DNA of 64,000 bases from Rhodospirillum centenum SW. Its GTDB lineage: Bacteria > Pseudomonadota > Alphaproteobacteria > Azospirillales > Azospirillaceae. Made by a program: the position numbers and the translations under genes. The stretch is from assembly GCF_000016185.1 (NCBI RefSeq), contig NC_011420.2, forward strand, positions 3,449,001-3,513,000, written 5' to 3'. Position 1 is the stretch's first letter. Each line of letters opens with the position of its first letter. Shown here piece by piece: positions 48,204 through 57,263 of this stretch. The notes beneath the pieces are model-generated. The model saw only the letters and a list, made by a program, of their open reading frames with translations, searched no databases and was not told where the DNA came from.

Positions 48204-50156
48204 CTAGGCGAGCCAGAGGCCGGTGTCTGCGGCGGTGGCGATGCGGTTTTCGCCGATGCCCCAGACGAGCCAGTGGCGCAGGGGATCGATGCCGGCGTCG
48301 GCGACATCGGGGTTGCGCTGAAGATAGGCCGACAGGTCGAACCAGGCGGAGGGATCGCGGTCCTCGCGCCAGCCGGAGTTGAGATAGTGCTCGTAGCCCG
48401 AGCGGACCTGCCCGGCCTCCACCGCCGCGCGCACGTCGGCCCAGCGGGCCAGGTACGCCTCTTCGTCGAACAGCGGGGTCGGGTCGCGCCCCTCGGCCTG
48501 ACCGAACGCCAGATAGTGCTCCAGGCCGCTCATGACCTGCCCGGCATTGACCGCGGCCCGCACGTCCGCCCACCGGGCGAGGTAGAAGGCCTCGTCGAAC
48601 GCCCCGCCACCGTCCGGCTGCACCGCCTCGAAGCGCACCGGCAGGGTGACATAGACCACCTGGTCGTCGAACCGGATCAGTTCGACCCCGCTGGCCACGT
48701 CCGTGCCCGTCGCCGCCCCGCTCAGCCGCACGCCCCAGGGGCCCGTCGCCTCCAGCGTCACCGCCGAGCGCGCCGCCTCGATGCGGATGACATCGACCCC
48801 CGAGCCGCCGTCGATCGTGTCGTCCCCCGTCCCGCCGGAGAGACGGTCATCGCCGGCGCCGCCCTCCAGCAGGTTCGCCGCGGCGTTGCCGATCAGCGTG
48901 TCGTTGCCCGCGCCGCCGCGGGCATTCTCGATCACGGCGCCGTAGGCGATGGCGAGGTTGTCGCGTCCGTCATAGGTCGGGGTGGTCAGATAGTCGGCAT
49001 CCGCCGGCAGGTCCATGCGCTTCTGCGCCTCCGTCGCCCGGATGGCGATGGAGCTGAAATGGCCGTCGCGCAGGTCGATGACGCAGTCCAGCGTCTGGGC
49101 GGAGGCGTCGACCGTGTCCGTCCCGCCGCCGTCCCAGATCGTCTCGAAGAATCGCTCGTTCGGTTGCCAGGAATAGACCGTGTCGCCCGCGCGCGTGGCG
49201 GTGTTGACGCCATAGAGATACTGGACCGCCAGGATGTCGTAGAGCATCAGCGTGCGCGGCGAGACCAGCGCCGAACCCCACCTGTCCGGGTATTCCACCC
49301 AGATTTCCGAATTGTCCGGATAGGTGTAGGACATCACCGTGTAACGCACGCTGTCCTCTGCCACGGAGACGGAGGGCACGCCCTCGAACGGGTGCTTCAG
49401 GCCCAGCGCATGGCCCAGCTCGTGGATCACCGTGTTGAAGGCGTCCGTGCCCGGTGTGGGCGCGGCGTTCGCCGCGGAGGCCGCCAGCCAGGAATCGCCC
49501 GCGATCCCGCTGGGTGTCGCCGCGGTGATGATGTCGTCCGAGGTGCGGACGGCGAAGGAAGGGTAGTAGGCGTAGCCGGCCAGCGAGCCGTCCATCGCAT
49601 GGCTGCCGAAGCGCAGCAGGGCGGCCTCCTCGTCCGTCACCTCGGTGAAGCGGATCAGGGAGACCTCTTCATACTGCGCCAGCGCCAGCCGGGTCGCCGC
49701 CCGCTGTGCTTCCGTCAGGGTCACGAAGGTCGCGGCCGTCGGCCTGTCGGGGTCCTGGAGCGTGTCGTAGTCCGCCGGCACCGCGGTCAGGAAGGCGTAG
49801 GGCACGGTGACGGCGGTGCCCAGCGCCACCGTCGGGGTGAGCGGCTGACCGACGGCGTTCAGCAGGTTCCAACGCGCCGTCGGCGAATCGTCGATCGCTG
49901 CCACCAGCGCGTCGATGCCGATCTGTCCCGTGGCGGGGATGGTGGCAAGCCCCCCCTTCGTCTGACGCTCGGCCCCGGCCACGCAGCCCGGGCAGCCGCA
50001 GGCCAGCCCCTCATACGCGGTCGTCCTGGTCAGCGCCTGCATCAGCAGGGTGCCGGCTTCCCAGACCGGCGGATCGGCCGGGTCCTGCGGCCGGGAGGAA
50101 GGGGCACTGCCGTCAAACGTGCTGCCGTCAAACGCGCTGCCAGTCTCGAAGGCCAT
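48204..50156 (-). CDS. Serralysin-like RTX metalloprotease
   Basis: This 650-residue protein has the metzincin zinc motif HELGHALGLKHP (near residue 240) and a Met-turn VMSYTY. After the protease domain come RTX calcium-binding repeats (GGAGNDTLIGN, GGAGDDRLSGGTGDDTIDGG, about 410-445). Then follow three C-terminal units of about 50 residues that start FDEAFYLARWADV, FDEEAYLARWADV and FDLSAYLQRNPDV. No signal peptide is seen, as expected for type I secretion, but no secretion genes are adjacent. The N terminus has a duplicated FDGS unit. Likely a secreted protease, with the C-terminal units of unknown role. Confidence 0.9.
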   Translation of the reverse strand: MAFETGSAFDGSTFDGSAPSSRPQDPADPPVWEAGTLLMQALTRTTAYEGLACGCPGCVAGAERQTKGGLATIPATGQIGIDALVAAIDDSPTARWNLLNAVGQPLTPTVALGTAVTVPYAFLTAVPADYDTLQDPDRPTAATFVTLTEAQRAATRLALAQYEEVSLIRFTEVTDEEAALLRFGSHAMDGSLAGYAYYPSFAVRTSDDIITAATPSGIAGDSWLAASAANAAPTPGTDAFNTVIHELGHALGLKHPFEGVPSVSVAEDSVRYTVMSYTYPDNSEIWVEYPDRWGSALVSPRTLMLYDILAVQYLYGVNTATRAGDTVYSWQPNERFFETIWDGGGTDTVDASAQTLDCVIDLRDGHFSSIAIRATEAQKRMDLPADADYLTTPTYDGRDNLAIAYGAVIENARGGAGNDTLIGNAAANLLEGGAGDDRLSGGTGDDTIDGGSGVDVIRIEAARSAVTLEATGPWGVRLSGAATGTDVASGVELIRFDDQVVYVTLPVRFEAVQPDGGGAFDEAFYLARWADVRAAVNAGQVMSGLEHYLAFGQAEGRDPTPLFDEEAYLARWADVRAAVEAGQVRSGYEHYLNSGWREDRDPSAWFDLSAYLQRNPDVADAGIDPLRHWLVWGIGENRIATAADTGLWLA

Positions 50157-50258
50157 GATCCGGTCCGGGACGGAAAGGGGATGCCGAGTATCCCTGTGCG
50201 GGAGAGGGACCTCAATCCGTTTGATCCGGTGTGTCCGTGCGGCGATTGCGACTGCGCC

Positions 50259-51068
50259 CTACATCAGCCCGATGCTCTTGAAGCTGACATGCCGGCCCTT
50301 GCCGATGATGACATGGTCGTGGACCACCACGCCCAGCGCCGTGGCGGCCTGGATGATCTGCTTCGTCATCTCGATGTCGGCGCGGCTGGGCGTGGGATCG
50401 CCGGACGGATGGTTGTGGACGAGGATCAGGGCGGTTGCGTTCAGTTCCAGCGCCCGCTTCACCACCTCCCGCGGATAGACGGGGGTATGGTCCACGGTGC
50501 CGCGCTGCTGCACCTCGTCCGCGATCAGGGTGTTCTTGCGGTCCAGGAACAGGATGCGGAACTGCTCCACCGGCTCGTTCGCCATCGCCCCGGCGCAGTA
50601 GTCCAGCAGCTTCTGCCAGGAGGACAGGACAGGCTTGCCCAGCACCTCCTGCCGCGCCATGCGCAGGCCGATGGCGCCGGCCACCTTCAGCGCGGCCACG
50701 GCGCCCTCCGTCATCTCCCGCTGGCGGCGCAGGGCGTCGGCCGGGGCGCTGACGACGCCCCAGAGCGAGCCGTGCGCCTTCAGCAGCGCCTTCGCCAGTG
50801 GCTTCACGTCGCGCCGCGGGATCTGGAACAGCAGCAGCTCCAGCAGCTCGTAGTCCTGCAGCGCCTCAGCCCCCTGCTCCAGGAAGCGGGCGCGCAGGCG
50901 TTCGCGGTGGCCGTGGTAGTGCGGCGCGTCTTCACCGGCCGCGCCTGAGCCTGCCTCCGAGGCGTCCGTGCCGGCCCCGCCGCCTGCGGGTCCGTCGGAG
51001 CCGTCGGTTGCCGGCAGGGGCGGGTCCTGCTCCTCCACGCGCGACGGGCGCCTGCGACTGCCTCCCAT
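50259..51068 (-). CDS. radC: RadC/JAB-domain protein
   Basis: This 269-residue protein has an N-terminal helix-hairpin-helix-like region ([20 protein letters not shown]) and a C-terminal JAB1/MPN metallo-domain. The zinc motif is [16 protein letters not shown], with the acidic residue in the family position. The first 60 residues are Gly/Asp-rich and not conserved. The ATG at 51068 is chosen from the basic start [14 protein letters not shown]. Despite the name, a role in DNA repair is not established for the family. Confidence 0.93.
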   Translation of the reverse strand: MGGSRRRPSRVEEQDPPLPATDGSDGPAGGGAGTDASEAGSGAAGEDAPHYHGHRERLRARFLEQGAEALQDYELLELLLFQIPRRDVKPLAKALLKAHGSLWGVVSAPADALRRQREMTEGAVAALKVAGAIGLRMARQEVLGKPVLSSWQKLLDYCAGAMANEPVEQFRILFLDRKNTLIADEVQQRGTVDHTPVYPREVVKRALELNATALILVHNHPSGDPTPSRADIEMTKQIIQAATALGVVVHDHVIIGKGRHVSFKSIGLM

Positions 51069-51321
51069 GCGGGGAATACTCCGGATCGGCTGCACCTGCC
51101 GGGAAGTCTAGCAGCAGGGCCGCGCCCCTTCCAGCCGCGGCGGCCGCGGCTGCTGCCAGCATCCCCTTGCGGCCGGCGGCGGTTTCCGGAATTCCGTCGC
51201 AGCCTGCGAGCGGCGGCGGCGGCCGTCCCGGAACTCCGCGGCATCCGGCAGGGCACGGCGCTTGCAGGAAACGGCGGATGGCCCGGTCCCCCCGCAGGGG
51301 ACCCGCATTCCAGGACCTTCG

Positions 51322-51735
51322 ATGACCGACTGTCGTGAGCGTCTCTTCCTGTCCCACCTGTCCGCCCTGTCGCCCGCCCGGCTGGACAGTCTGGCGCGCG
51401 AGCGCGGCCCGGCCGTGGTGCAGGAGGCCCTGGCCCGGTTCGAGGTGCTGGTCGTGGAGGAGGGGCGCGGGCTGGTGCGGGCGCTGGAGGCCGGCGGCGG
51501 GCCGGAGGCGCGCCGCCGCGCCTTCCTGCTGGAAGGCGCGGCGCTGGAGATCGGCGGGCAGCGGCTGGCCCGCTGCTGCCGCCTGCTGATCGAGCAGCCG
51601 GTGGCCGGGGATGCCGCCGCCCTGGTCACGGAGATGCTGACGGAGACGCTGGCCGCCACCGCGCAGGTGCGGTGGCGCTACGCGGTGGCTGCGCTGCCGG
51701 ATGCCGTGGCGGCGCCGGTCGAGCCGGTGTCGTAG
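51322..51735 (+). CDS. Hpt-like helical protein lacking the phospho-histidine
   Basis: This 137-residue protein was not firmly recognised. The middle reads RRAFLLEGAALEIGGQRLARCC, which follows the histidine-phosphotransfer pattern (AHxLKGxAxxLGxxxLAxxC) closely, but the His is Phe and the Lys is Glu. The overall length and all-helical look also fit Hpt proteins. If related, it cannot carry phosphate and would act by binding. The 3' end overlaps the convergent map gene by 58 bases. The ATG at 51322 has AGGA 10 bases upstream. Confidence 0.6.
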   Translation: MTDCRERLFLSHLSALSPARLDSLARERGPAVVQEALARFEVLVVEEGRGLVRALEAGGGPEARRRAFLLEGAALEIGGQRLARCCRLLIEQPVAGDAAALVTEMLTETLAATAQVRWRYAVAALPDAVAAPVEPVS

Positions 51736-52544
51736 GGCGGCCTGTGCAGCCCGGCGGGGGAGAGGGTGAAGATCTCCACCCCGTCGGCCGTCACGGCGAC
51801 GGAATGCTCGAACTGGGCCGACAGGCTCTTGTCCCGCGTCACGGCGGTCCAGCCGTCGGACAGCACCTTCACGTCGAAGCGGCCGGCGTTGATCATCGGC
51901 TCGATGGTGAAGAACATGCCTTCCTGCAACACGGTCCCCTCGCCGGGCTGGCCGAAGTGCAGGATGCTGGGCGCGTCGTGGAAGACCCGGCCCAGCCCGT
52001 GGCCGCAGAAGTCGCGCACGATGGAGAAGCGCTGCGCCTCCGCGAAGCTCTGAATGGCGTGGCCGATGTCGCCCAGCGTGGCGCCGGGGCGCACCACGGC
52101 GATGCCGCGCATCATCGCCTCATAGGTCACGTCCACCAGCCGCCGCGCCTTCACGCTGGCGTTGCCGGCGATGTACATGCGGCTGGTATCGCCGTACCAG
52201 CCGTCCAGGATGACGGTGATGTCGATGTTCAGGATGTCGCCGTCCTGCAACCGCTTCGGCCCCGGGATGCCGTGGCAGACGACATGGTTGATGGAGATGC
52301 AGGTGGCCTTGGGATAGCCCTTGTAGCCCAGCGGCGCGGGCACGGCGCCATGGTCGCGGATGAACTGCTCGCAGAGCCGGTCCAGCTCCTCCGTCGCGGC
52401 GCCGGGCACCACATGGGGCGTGATGAAGTCCAGCGTCGCCGCGGCCAGCCGCCCGGCCCGGCGCATGCCCTCGAAATCCTCGGGCGGGTGCAGGGGGATC
52501 TGGCGGTCGTCGGTCTGCGGCTCGGCCTCTGCGGCTCTGGTCAT
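51678..52544 (-). CDS. map: Methionine aminopeptidase, type I
   Basis: This 288-residue enzyme removes the starting methionine from new proteins. Metal ligands are visible: Asp residues in ILNIDITVILDGWYGD, His in GHGLGRVFHDAP, Glu in FFTIEPMI and Glu in AQFEHSVAVT; the substrate His lies in NHVVCHGIP. The first 25 residues and the last 30 (Gly/Ala/Ser/Thr-rich) extend beyond the common core. Its end overlaps the convergent Hpt-like gene. It reads away from the GST gene in the same direction, 144 bases after that stop. Confidence 0.96.
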   Translation of the reverse strand: MTRAAEAEPQTDDRQIPLHPPEDFEGMRRAGRLAAATLDFITPHVVPGAATEELDRLCEQFIRDHGAVPAPLGYKGYPKATCISINHVVCHGIPGPKRLQDGDILNIDITVILDGWYGDTSRMYIAGNASVKARRLVDVTYEAMMRGIAVVRPGATLGDIGHAIQSFAEAQRFSIVRDFCGHGLGRVFHDAPSILHFGQPGEGTVLQEGMFFTIEPMINAGRFDVKVLSDGWTAVTRDKSLSAQFEHSVAVTADGVEIFTLSPAGLHRPPYDTGSTGAATASGSAATA

Positions 52545-52662
52545 CGTCTCGGGTCCAACTGCGAAGGCAAGAAAGGCGGCGGCACGGGCGGTCCTGTGCG
52601 GGCCGCCCGCCGCGCGTGGAAATGGGAGAGTACCCTACACGGCCGTTCCCCCGCCGCAACGG

Positions 52663-52701
52663 CTAATCGCGGGGGCTAATCGCCGGGTCTAACCGCCGGC
52701 C
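52663..52701. repeat. Tandem 13-base repeat at the stop codon of the GST gene
   Basis: Three units start CTAATCGC, CTAATCGCC and CTAACCGCC at 52663, 52676 and 52689. On the minus strand each carries a TAG. The innermost unit holds the true stop (52689-52691) of the GST-like gene; the other two are duplicates downstream. Confidence 0.8.
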
Positions 52702-53660
52702 AGCCGTTCCCGGCCGTGCGGCGTCCCGAAGTCGATCTCGGGACCGATGGGCACCACCTGCGACGGGTTGATCGTCCGCTGACTGACATAGTAGTGCCGC
52801 TTGATGTGGTCCAGGTTCACGGTCCCGGCCACGTCGCGGGTCTGGTACAGGTCGCGGACATAGCCCCAGAGCGCCGGATAGTCCCGGATCTGACGGCGGT
52901 TGCACTTGAAATGTGAATAATAGACAGTGTCGAACCGCACCAGCGTCGTGAACAGCCGCCAGTCCGCCTCCGTCGGCCGGTCGCCCAGCAGATAGCGGCG
53001 GGTCTCCAGGCGCTGCTCCAGCCAGTCCAGCGTCCCGAACAGGGCCTCCGCCGCCTCCTCGTAGGCGTCCTGGGCGGTGGCGAAGCCGGCCTTGTAGACC
53101 CCGTTGTTCACGGTGTCGTAGATGCGGGCGTTCAGCGCGTCGATCTCCGCCGCCAGCGCCGGCGGGTAGAGGTCCGGCACCGTGCGGGTGGCGACCGCGT
53201 CGAACTCCCGGTTCAGCATGCGGATGATCTCGCCGGACTCGTTGTTCACGATGGTCCGGCGCTGCTTGTCCCACAGCACGGGCACCGTCACCCGGCCGGA
53301 CAGGCCGGGCCGGGCGGCCAGATAGACCTCGTACAGGTAGCGCGCACCCGTGAGCGGATCGCGCGCGTCGCTGCCGGGCGGGCCGAAGGCCCAGCCATGC
53401 TCCAGCATCAGGGGATCGACCACGCTGACGGTGATCGCCTCCTCAAGCCCCTTCAGGGCGCGGTAGACCAGGGTGCGGTGCGCCCAGGGACAGGCCAGGG
53501 AGACGAACAGGTGGTAGCGCCCGGCCTCGGCCGGGAAGCCCGAACTGCCGTCGGCCGTCACCCGGTCGCGGAACTGGCTTTCCGAGCGGACGAAGCGGCC
53601 CCCGGTCTTCGCCGTGTCGTACCATTCGTCATGCCAGATGCCGTCCACCAGCAGTCCCAT
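52689..53660 (-). CDS. Glutathionyl-hydroquinone-reductase-like GST (Xi class)
   Basis: This 323-residue protein has the YqjG/ECM4-type start WHDEWYDTAKTGGRF and the active-site motif ACPWAHRTLVYRALK, whose Cys replaces the usual GST Tyr/Ser. VVDPLMLEHGWAF and VPVLWDKQRRTIVNNESGEIIRML follow. The C-terminal half is the helical GST domain (GDRPTEADWRLFTTLVRFD). These enzymes remove glutathione from glutathionyl-hydroquinones. The ATG at 53660 gives the standard length. The 3' end carries a tandem stop-codon repeat. Confidence 0.93.
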   Translation of the reverse strand: MGLLVDGIWHDEWYDTAKTGGRFVRSESQFRDRVTADGSSGFPAEAGRYHLFVSLACPWAHRTLVYRALKGLEEAITVSVVDPLMLEHGWAFGPPGSDARDPLTGARYLYEVYLAARPGLSGRVTVPVLWDKQRRTIVNNESGEIIRMLNREFDAVATRTVPDLYPPALAAEIDALNARIYDTVNNGVYKAGFATAQDAYEEAAEALFGTLDWLEQRLETRRYLLGDRPTEADWRLFTTLVRFDTVYYSHFKCNRRQIRDYPALWGYVRDLYQTRDVAGTVNLDHIKRHYYVSQRTINPSQVVPIGPEIDFGTPHGRERLAGG

Positions 53661-53790
53661 GGTGCTCTCCCGTTCGGTTGCGCGCCGTCCTCTTGTCGAG
53701 GCTCCTTTCCAGATGGGCGGTGCGGCGCCCGGTGGCAGCCGCCGGCCTGCGGGACGCAGCGTCCCGCCGTCGGCAACGATCGCCCGCCCG

Positions 53791-54492
53791 TCAGGCCGAC
53801 AGGCGCAGCGTCCGGTCGATCCCGATGCCGTCCGGCGTGAGGGCGCAGCCCAGCACCAGCGCCTCCACCCCGTGGTCGAGCGCGACGCGCAGGCCGGCGG
53901 CATAGGCCGGGTCGATGTCGGCGGCGATGCGGAACGTGTCGCAGTCGGCCCGCTGCACCAGATAGACCATCACCGCCCGGTGCCCGGCGGCCACCATCGC
54001 CGCCAGCTCCTCCAGGTGCTTGGCGCCGCGGCTGGTGACGCAGTCTGGGAACTCCGCCAGCCGGCCCTGGCGGCGCAGATGGACGTTCTTGACCTCGACA
54101 TAGGCGCTACCGCGCACCGGGTCCTCCAGCAGGAGGTCGATGCGGCTGTTGCGGCCGTACTTCACCTCCCGGCGCAGCGTGGCATAGCCGGCCAGCGCCG
54201 GGATCTCGCCGGCCGCGACGGCCTCGGCGACGATGCGGTTGGGGTGGGCGGTGTTGCAGCCCACCAGGGTGCCGTCCGCCTCCACCAGTTCCAGCGTGTA
54301 GGGCAGCTTGCGCGCCGGGTTCGGGCTGCGCGACAGCCAGACCGGGCTGCCGGGCGCGTCGATCCCCAGCATGGTCCCGGAATTCGCCACATGCGCCGTC
54401 GCCGCCGTGCCGTCGGGCAGCAGCACGTCGGCCAGGAAGCGCTTGTAGCGCCGCACCAGGGTGGCGGGGATCAGCGGGGTCGGGAAGCGCAT
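53791..54492 (-). CDS. sfsA: SfsA family protein
   Basis: This 233-residue protein begins [23 protein letters not shown] and shows [12 protein letters not shown], then the nuclease-like core [12 protein letters not shown] and [12 protein letters not shown], and [16 protein letters not shown], all typical of SfsA. The family was named from sugar fermentation stimulation in E. coli; the core resembles PD-(D/E)XK nucleases with a DNA-binding OB-like start, so a nucleic acid role is likely. It is divergent from the CinA-type gene. Confidence 0.95.
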   Translation of the reverse strand: MRFPTPLIPATLVRRYKRFLADVLLPDGTAATAHVANSGTMLGIDAPGSPVWLSRSPNPARKLPYTLELVEADGTLVGCNTAHPNRIVAEAVAAGEIPALAGYATLRREVKYGRNSRIDLLLEDPVRGSAYVEVKNVHLRRQGRLAEFPDCVTSRGAKHLEELAAMVAAGHRAVMVYLVQRADCDTFRIAADIDPAYAAGLRVALDHGVEALVLGCALTPDGIGIDRTLRLSA

Positions 54493-54627
54493 GGCGGGCC
54501 GGGCTGTGGTCGGAGCATGTCCGGGGCGGGCAGACAGCAATGTCCGCAAACCGGCCGGCGGTCTATATCCTTGTGGTCCCGCCCTCCCCGTAACCGCGCC
54601 GCGCAGGCCGCCCCCCGGAACCGCACC

Positions 54628-55422
54628 ATGACGACCGAGAGCCAAGCCCCCGCCGCCGCCGATCCGGCGTCCTCCCCCACGGCCGCCCTTCTCATCATCG
54701 GCAACGAGATCCTGTCCGGCCGCACGCAGGACGCGAACCTCGCCCACATCGCCCGGACGCTGGGCGGGCTGGGCATCCCGCTGCGCGAGGTGCGGGTCGT
54801 GCCGGACCTGGAGGCGGAGATCGTGACGGCGGTGAACGTCCTGCGCACCCGCTACACCTACCTCTTCACCACGGGCGGCATCGGGCCGACGCACGACGAC
54901 ATCACGGCGGCGAGCATCGCCAGGGCCTTCGGCGTGCCCGTGGTCCGGCATCCGGAGGCGCAGGCCCGGCTGGAGCGGCACTATGCGGGTACGGGCATGC
55001 TGAGCGAGGCCCGGCTGCGCATGGCGGACACGCCCGCGGGCGCCAGCCTGATCGACAACCCGGTCAGCGCCGCGCCGGGCTTCCAGATCGGCAACGTCTT
55101 CGTCATGGCCGGGGTGCCGGTCATCATGCAGGCCATGCTGGCCGGGCTGGTGCCGCGGCTGGTGGGCGGCCCGCCGGTACTGTCGAAGGCCGTCGTCTGC
55201 GGCGTGCCCGAAGGCACGCTGGCCGATGCGCTGCGCGCCATCCAGGCCGACCATCCCGATGTGGATATCGGCAGCTATCCCGCCTTCCGGCAGGGCCGCG
55301 TCAGCACCAGCCTGGTCCTGCGCGGCACCGATCCGGCCCGGCTGGAGGCGGCGACGGCCCGCGTGGCGGCGATGGTGCGGGCGCTCGGCGACGAGCCCTC
55401 GGTGCAGGACGGGACCGGCTGA
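54628..55422 (+). CDS. CinA/MoaB-type molybdopterin-binding domain protein
   Basis: This 264-residue protein has the CinA N-terminal domain: [38 protein letters not shown] and [14 protein letters not shown] are the family motifs (with GGIGPTxDD for nucleotide or pterin binding). The CinA C-terminal amidase domain is absent, so this is the short form, as in alphaproteobacterial competence/damage-inducible A-like or FAD-pyrophosphatase-like proteins. Function unknown in detail. Start ATG 54628; divergent from sfsA. Confidence 0.9.
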   Translation: MTTESQAPAAADPASSPTAALLIIGNEILSGRTQDANLAHIARTLGGLGIPLREVRVVPDLEAEIVTAVNVLRTRYTYLFTTGGIGPTHDDITAASIARAFGVPVVRHPEAQARLERHYAGTGMLSEARLRMADTPAGASLIDNPVSAAPGFQIGNVFVMAGVPVIMQAMLAGLVPRLVGGPPVLSKAVVCGVPEGTLADALRAIQADHPDVDIGSYPAFRQGRVSTSLVLRGTDPARLEAATARVAAMVRALGDEPSVQDGTG

Positions 55423-55577
55423 TGGGAGCGGCAGGCGGGGGCGCTACCTGAGTGTAACGGTGCAGCTTTCGCGTCCGGGGGTGCAGTCCTTGCTCGCCAG
55501 TTCTTGCTCTGTGTTTATGCGTTAACATGCTGCGCAGAGTTGATGCCTGCCCGGCGTCAAATAGACCGGGGCAGTTG

Positions 55578-55606
55578 TTGACATCTCCAGTGGGATTTAA
55601 ATAAAT
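55578..55606 (+). promoter_or_regulatory. Sigma-70-like promoter before two membrane-protein genes
   Basis: A perfect TTGACA (55578-55583), 17 bases and ATAAAT (55601-55606) lie 52 bases before the GTG start at 55659. The surrounding 55500-55615 stretch is the most AT-rich part of this region. Confidence 0.6.
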
Positions 55607-55658
55607 ACAAAGAGACCGTCCTTCGACCGGGCGGCAACCATTTCCTGGGCTCTCCGCC

Positions 55659-56195
55659 GTGCCGTCCAGCCTCATCGAACCGATTCTCCTGATCTCGCTG
55701 CTGCTGTTCATCGGCGCGGCCTGCTGGCGTTACGGCGTCGGGTTGCTGTTCGAGATGCGCGGCCTGCAACGCTCCCGCGAGCTGGAGCGGCTGGTGGCGG
55801 AGACGAAGGGGATCGTGCGCCAGGCCGCGGAACTGGATCTCGCCTACCGGGAGCAGCGCCAGAAGGCCGATGCCATGCGGCGGGAGACCGGCATCATCAA
55901 GCGTCAGGTCGCCGATCTGGCCCGTAACCGCTTCACCATCGTGCAGCCGCTGGGCCGGCCCGCGCCGGAGCGGCGCTGCTTCGTCTTCGAACTGCTGCGG
56001 ACCGACGCGCCGGGCGCCCGGCAGCCTCCGGGGCAACGCCCGCTGGCCGATCCGCGGTTCTGGCTGCACCGCAGCTATGCCGAAGTGTGGTCGGAGGATG
56101 CCCGCACGGCGGCCCGCCTCGTCGAACTGACCTTCGATGCCCGGTCCGGCTTCCGCCGGTCCTCGCTGCTGGAGGAGCGCGCCTTTGGACGCTGA
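55659..56195 (+). CDS. Unknown single-span protein with coiled coil, first of a pair
   Basis: This 178-residue protein was not recognised. It has one N-terminal span (IEPILLISLLLFIGAACWRY), then a long charged helix (about 45-95: RSRELERLVAETKGIVRQAAEL, split here for length, and REQRQKADAMRRETGIIKRQV) and a C-terminal globular part with RRCFVFELLRTDA, RFWLHRSYAEVWS and LVELTFDARSGFRRS. The start is GTG 55659; the ribosome site is weak. It overlaps the next gene by 11 bases. Both share the same plan, so they probably form a complex in the inner membrane. Confidence 0.65.
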   Translation: MPSSLIEPILLISLLLFIGAACWRYGVGLLFEMRGLQRSRELERLVAETKGIVRQAAELDLAYREQRQKADAMRRETGIIKRQVADLARNRFTIVQPLGRPAPERRCFVFELLRTDAPGARQPPGQRPLADPRFWLHRSYAEVWSEDARTAARLVELTFDARSGFRRSSLLEERAFGR

Positions 56196-56724
56196 CATCG
56201 GACTCGGCCTGTTCGCCCTGCTGCTGGTCTGCGGGGCCACCTATTTCGGCATCCGCGCCTTCGTCGCCCTGGCCGAGGGGCGCGCGCGGCTGCGCCGGCT
56301 CGATCTCGACCTCGTGGATGCCCGCGCCGAACGGGCGGACCGCGAGGCGATCCGCCAGCGCAACGAGACCCTGCTGCGCACCACCGGAGAGCAGGTGGCC
56401 CAACTCACCGTCCAGCTCGAAACCGCCCGCGCCGAGCTGGAGGAGGCGAGGGCGCACAAGCCTGTCCGCGTCCATCTGCTGTCGCGCAAGGTGGAACCGT
56501 CCTGGCCCCTCTACATGGCCCAGGTGGATGCCGCGGCCGGCTTCGAGCCGGAACCGGGCAGCCGCGCGGACAGCCGGATCTATGCCGGCCCCGCCCCGGA
56601 CGAGGCCGCCTTCCGCGAGGAACTGGCCACCCGTTTTCCCGCCGCCGGCGGCTTCACGGTCGGCAGCGTCAGCCTGTTCATGCCCTCGGAAACCGCCCTG
56701 GCCGCCCGCCGCGCCGTTGCCTGA
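56185..56724 (+). CDS. Unknown single-span protein with coiled coil, second of a pair
   Basis: This 179-residue protein was not recognised. It has an N-terminal span (IGLGLFALLLVCGATYFGI), then a helix with heptads (RLRRLDLDLVDARAERADRE and VAQLTVQLETARAELEEAR), then a C-terminal region with VRVHLLSRKVEPSWPLYMA and GGFTVGSVSLFMP. The TTG at 56185 has GGAGGAG eight bases upstream. It starts within the end of the preceding gene, which has the same architecture; the two may be diverged copies. Confidence 0.65.
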   Translation: MDADIGLGLFALLLVCGATYFGIRAFVALAEGRARLRRLDLDLVDARAERADREAIRQRNETLLRTTGEQVAQLTVQLETARAELEEARAHKPVRVHLLSRKVEPSWPLYMAQVDAAAGFEPEPGSRADSRIYAGPAPDEAAFREELATRFPAAGGFTVGSVSLFMPSETALAARRAVA

Positions 56725-56774
56725 CGGCGGCGGCCCTGCTGCCTTGGAAAGAGGGGGCCGTCCTCCGGTGCGGA

Positions 56775-57263
56775 TCAGGGACCCGGATCCCGTAACGCCC
56801 CCAGCAGGTCGTCGGGAAGCTCCTCCGCTGCCTTCAGCAGGTGGGGCCAGTCGTCGGGCGGGGTACCGCGCCCGAGCATGGCTCTGAACACCGCGTAGGG
56901 GTCGGTCCGGCTGCCGCGGGCGCGCAGGGTGTTCTCGTCGTTCACCCAGGCGAACACGATGATCCGGGCCCGGCTGTCGTAGCGGAAGAAGAGCCGGAAC
57001 CGCTGGCCGAATTTTGCGCGCGACCAGTGCCGGTACGCCTCTCCCATCGTATTGCCGATGCGGTAGTCCGGTTTTCCGGGATCGGCCGGAATGATCTCCA
57101 GGACCAGCCTGGCCACGGCAGCCAGCACCCGGACATTGGCGTTCGCCCGGTAACCGTCCGGGTCCGAAGCCCGCGCCCGCGCACAGGCCTCGCTCAGGGA
57201 GCGGATCTGGCCGATCATCATGCCGTGGAAGAGCAGCGTCCAGCCGCCCGCGGTCAGAGGCAC
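56775..57263 (-). CDS. yhaV: YhaV-type toxin
   Basis: This 162-residue RelE-like ribonuclease toxin matches E. coli YhaV over its length: WTLLFHGMMIGQIRSL at the start, HWSRAKFGQRFRLFFRYDSR in the middle, then IVFAWVNDENTLRARGSRTD and the end AVFRAMLGRGTPPDDW. YhaV cleaves mRNA at the ribosome and is held by PrlF. The start is GTG 57263, ten bases inside the end of prlF, a tight coupling usual in toxin-antitoxin pairs. Confidence 0.93.
   Translation of the reverse strand: MPLTAGGWTLLFHGMMIGQIRSLSEACARARASDPDGYRANANVRVLAAVARLVLEIIPADPGKPDYRIGNTMGEAYRHWSRAKFGQRFRLFFRYDSRARIIVFAWVNDENTLRARGSRTDPYAVFRAMLGRGTPPDDWPHLLKAAEELPDDLLGALRDPGP

Noticed and set aside
48114-50948. A 944-residue plus-strand frame
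   Set aside because: It is antisense to the RTX protease and radC; Gly/Arg/Ala/Val-rich without motifs.
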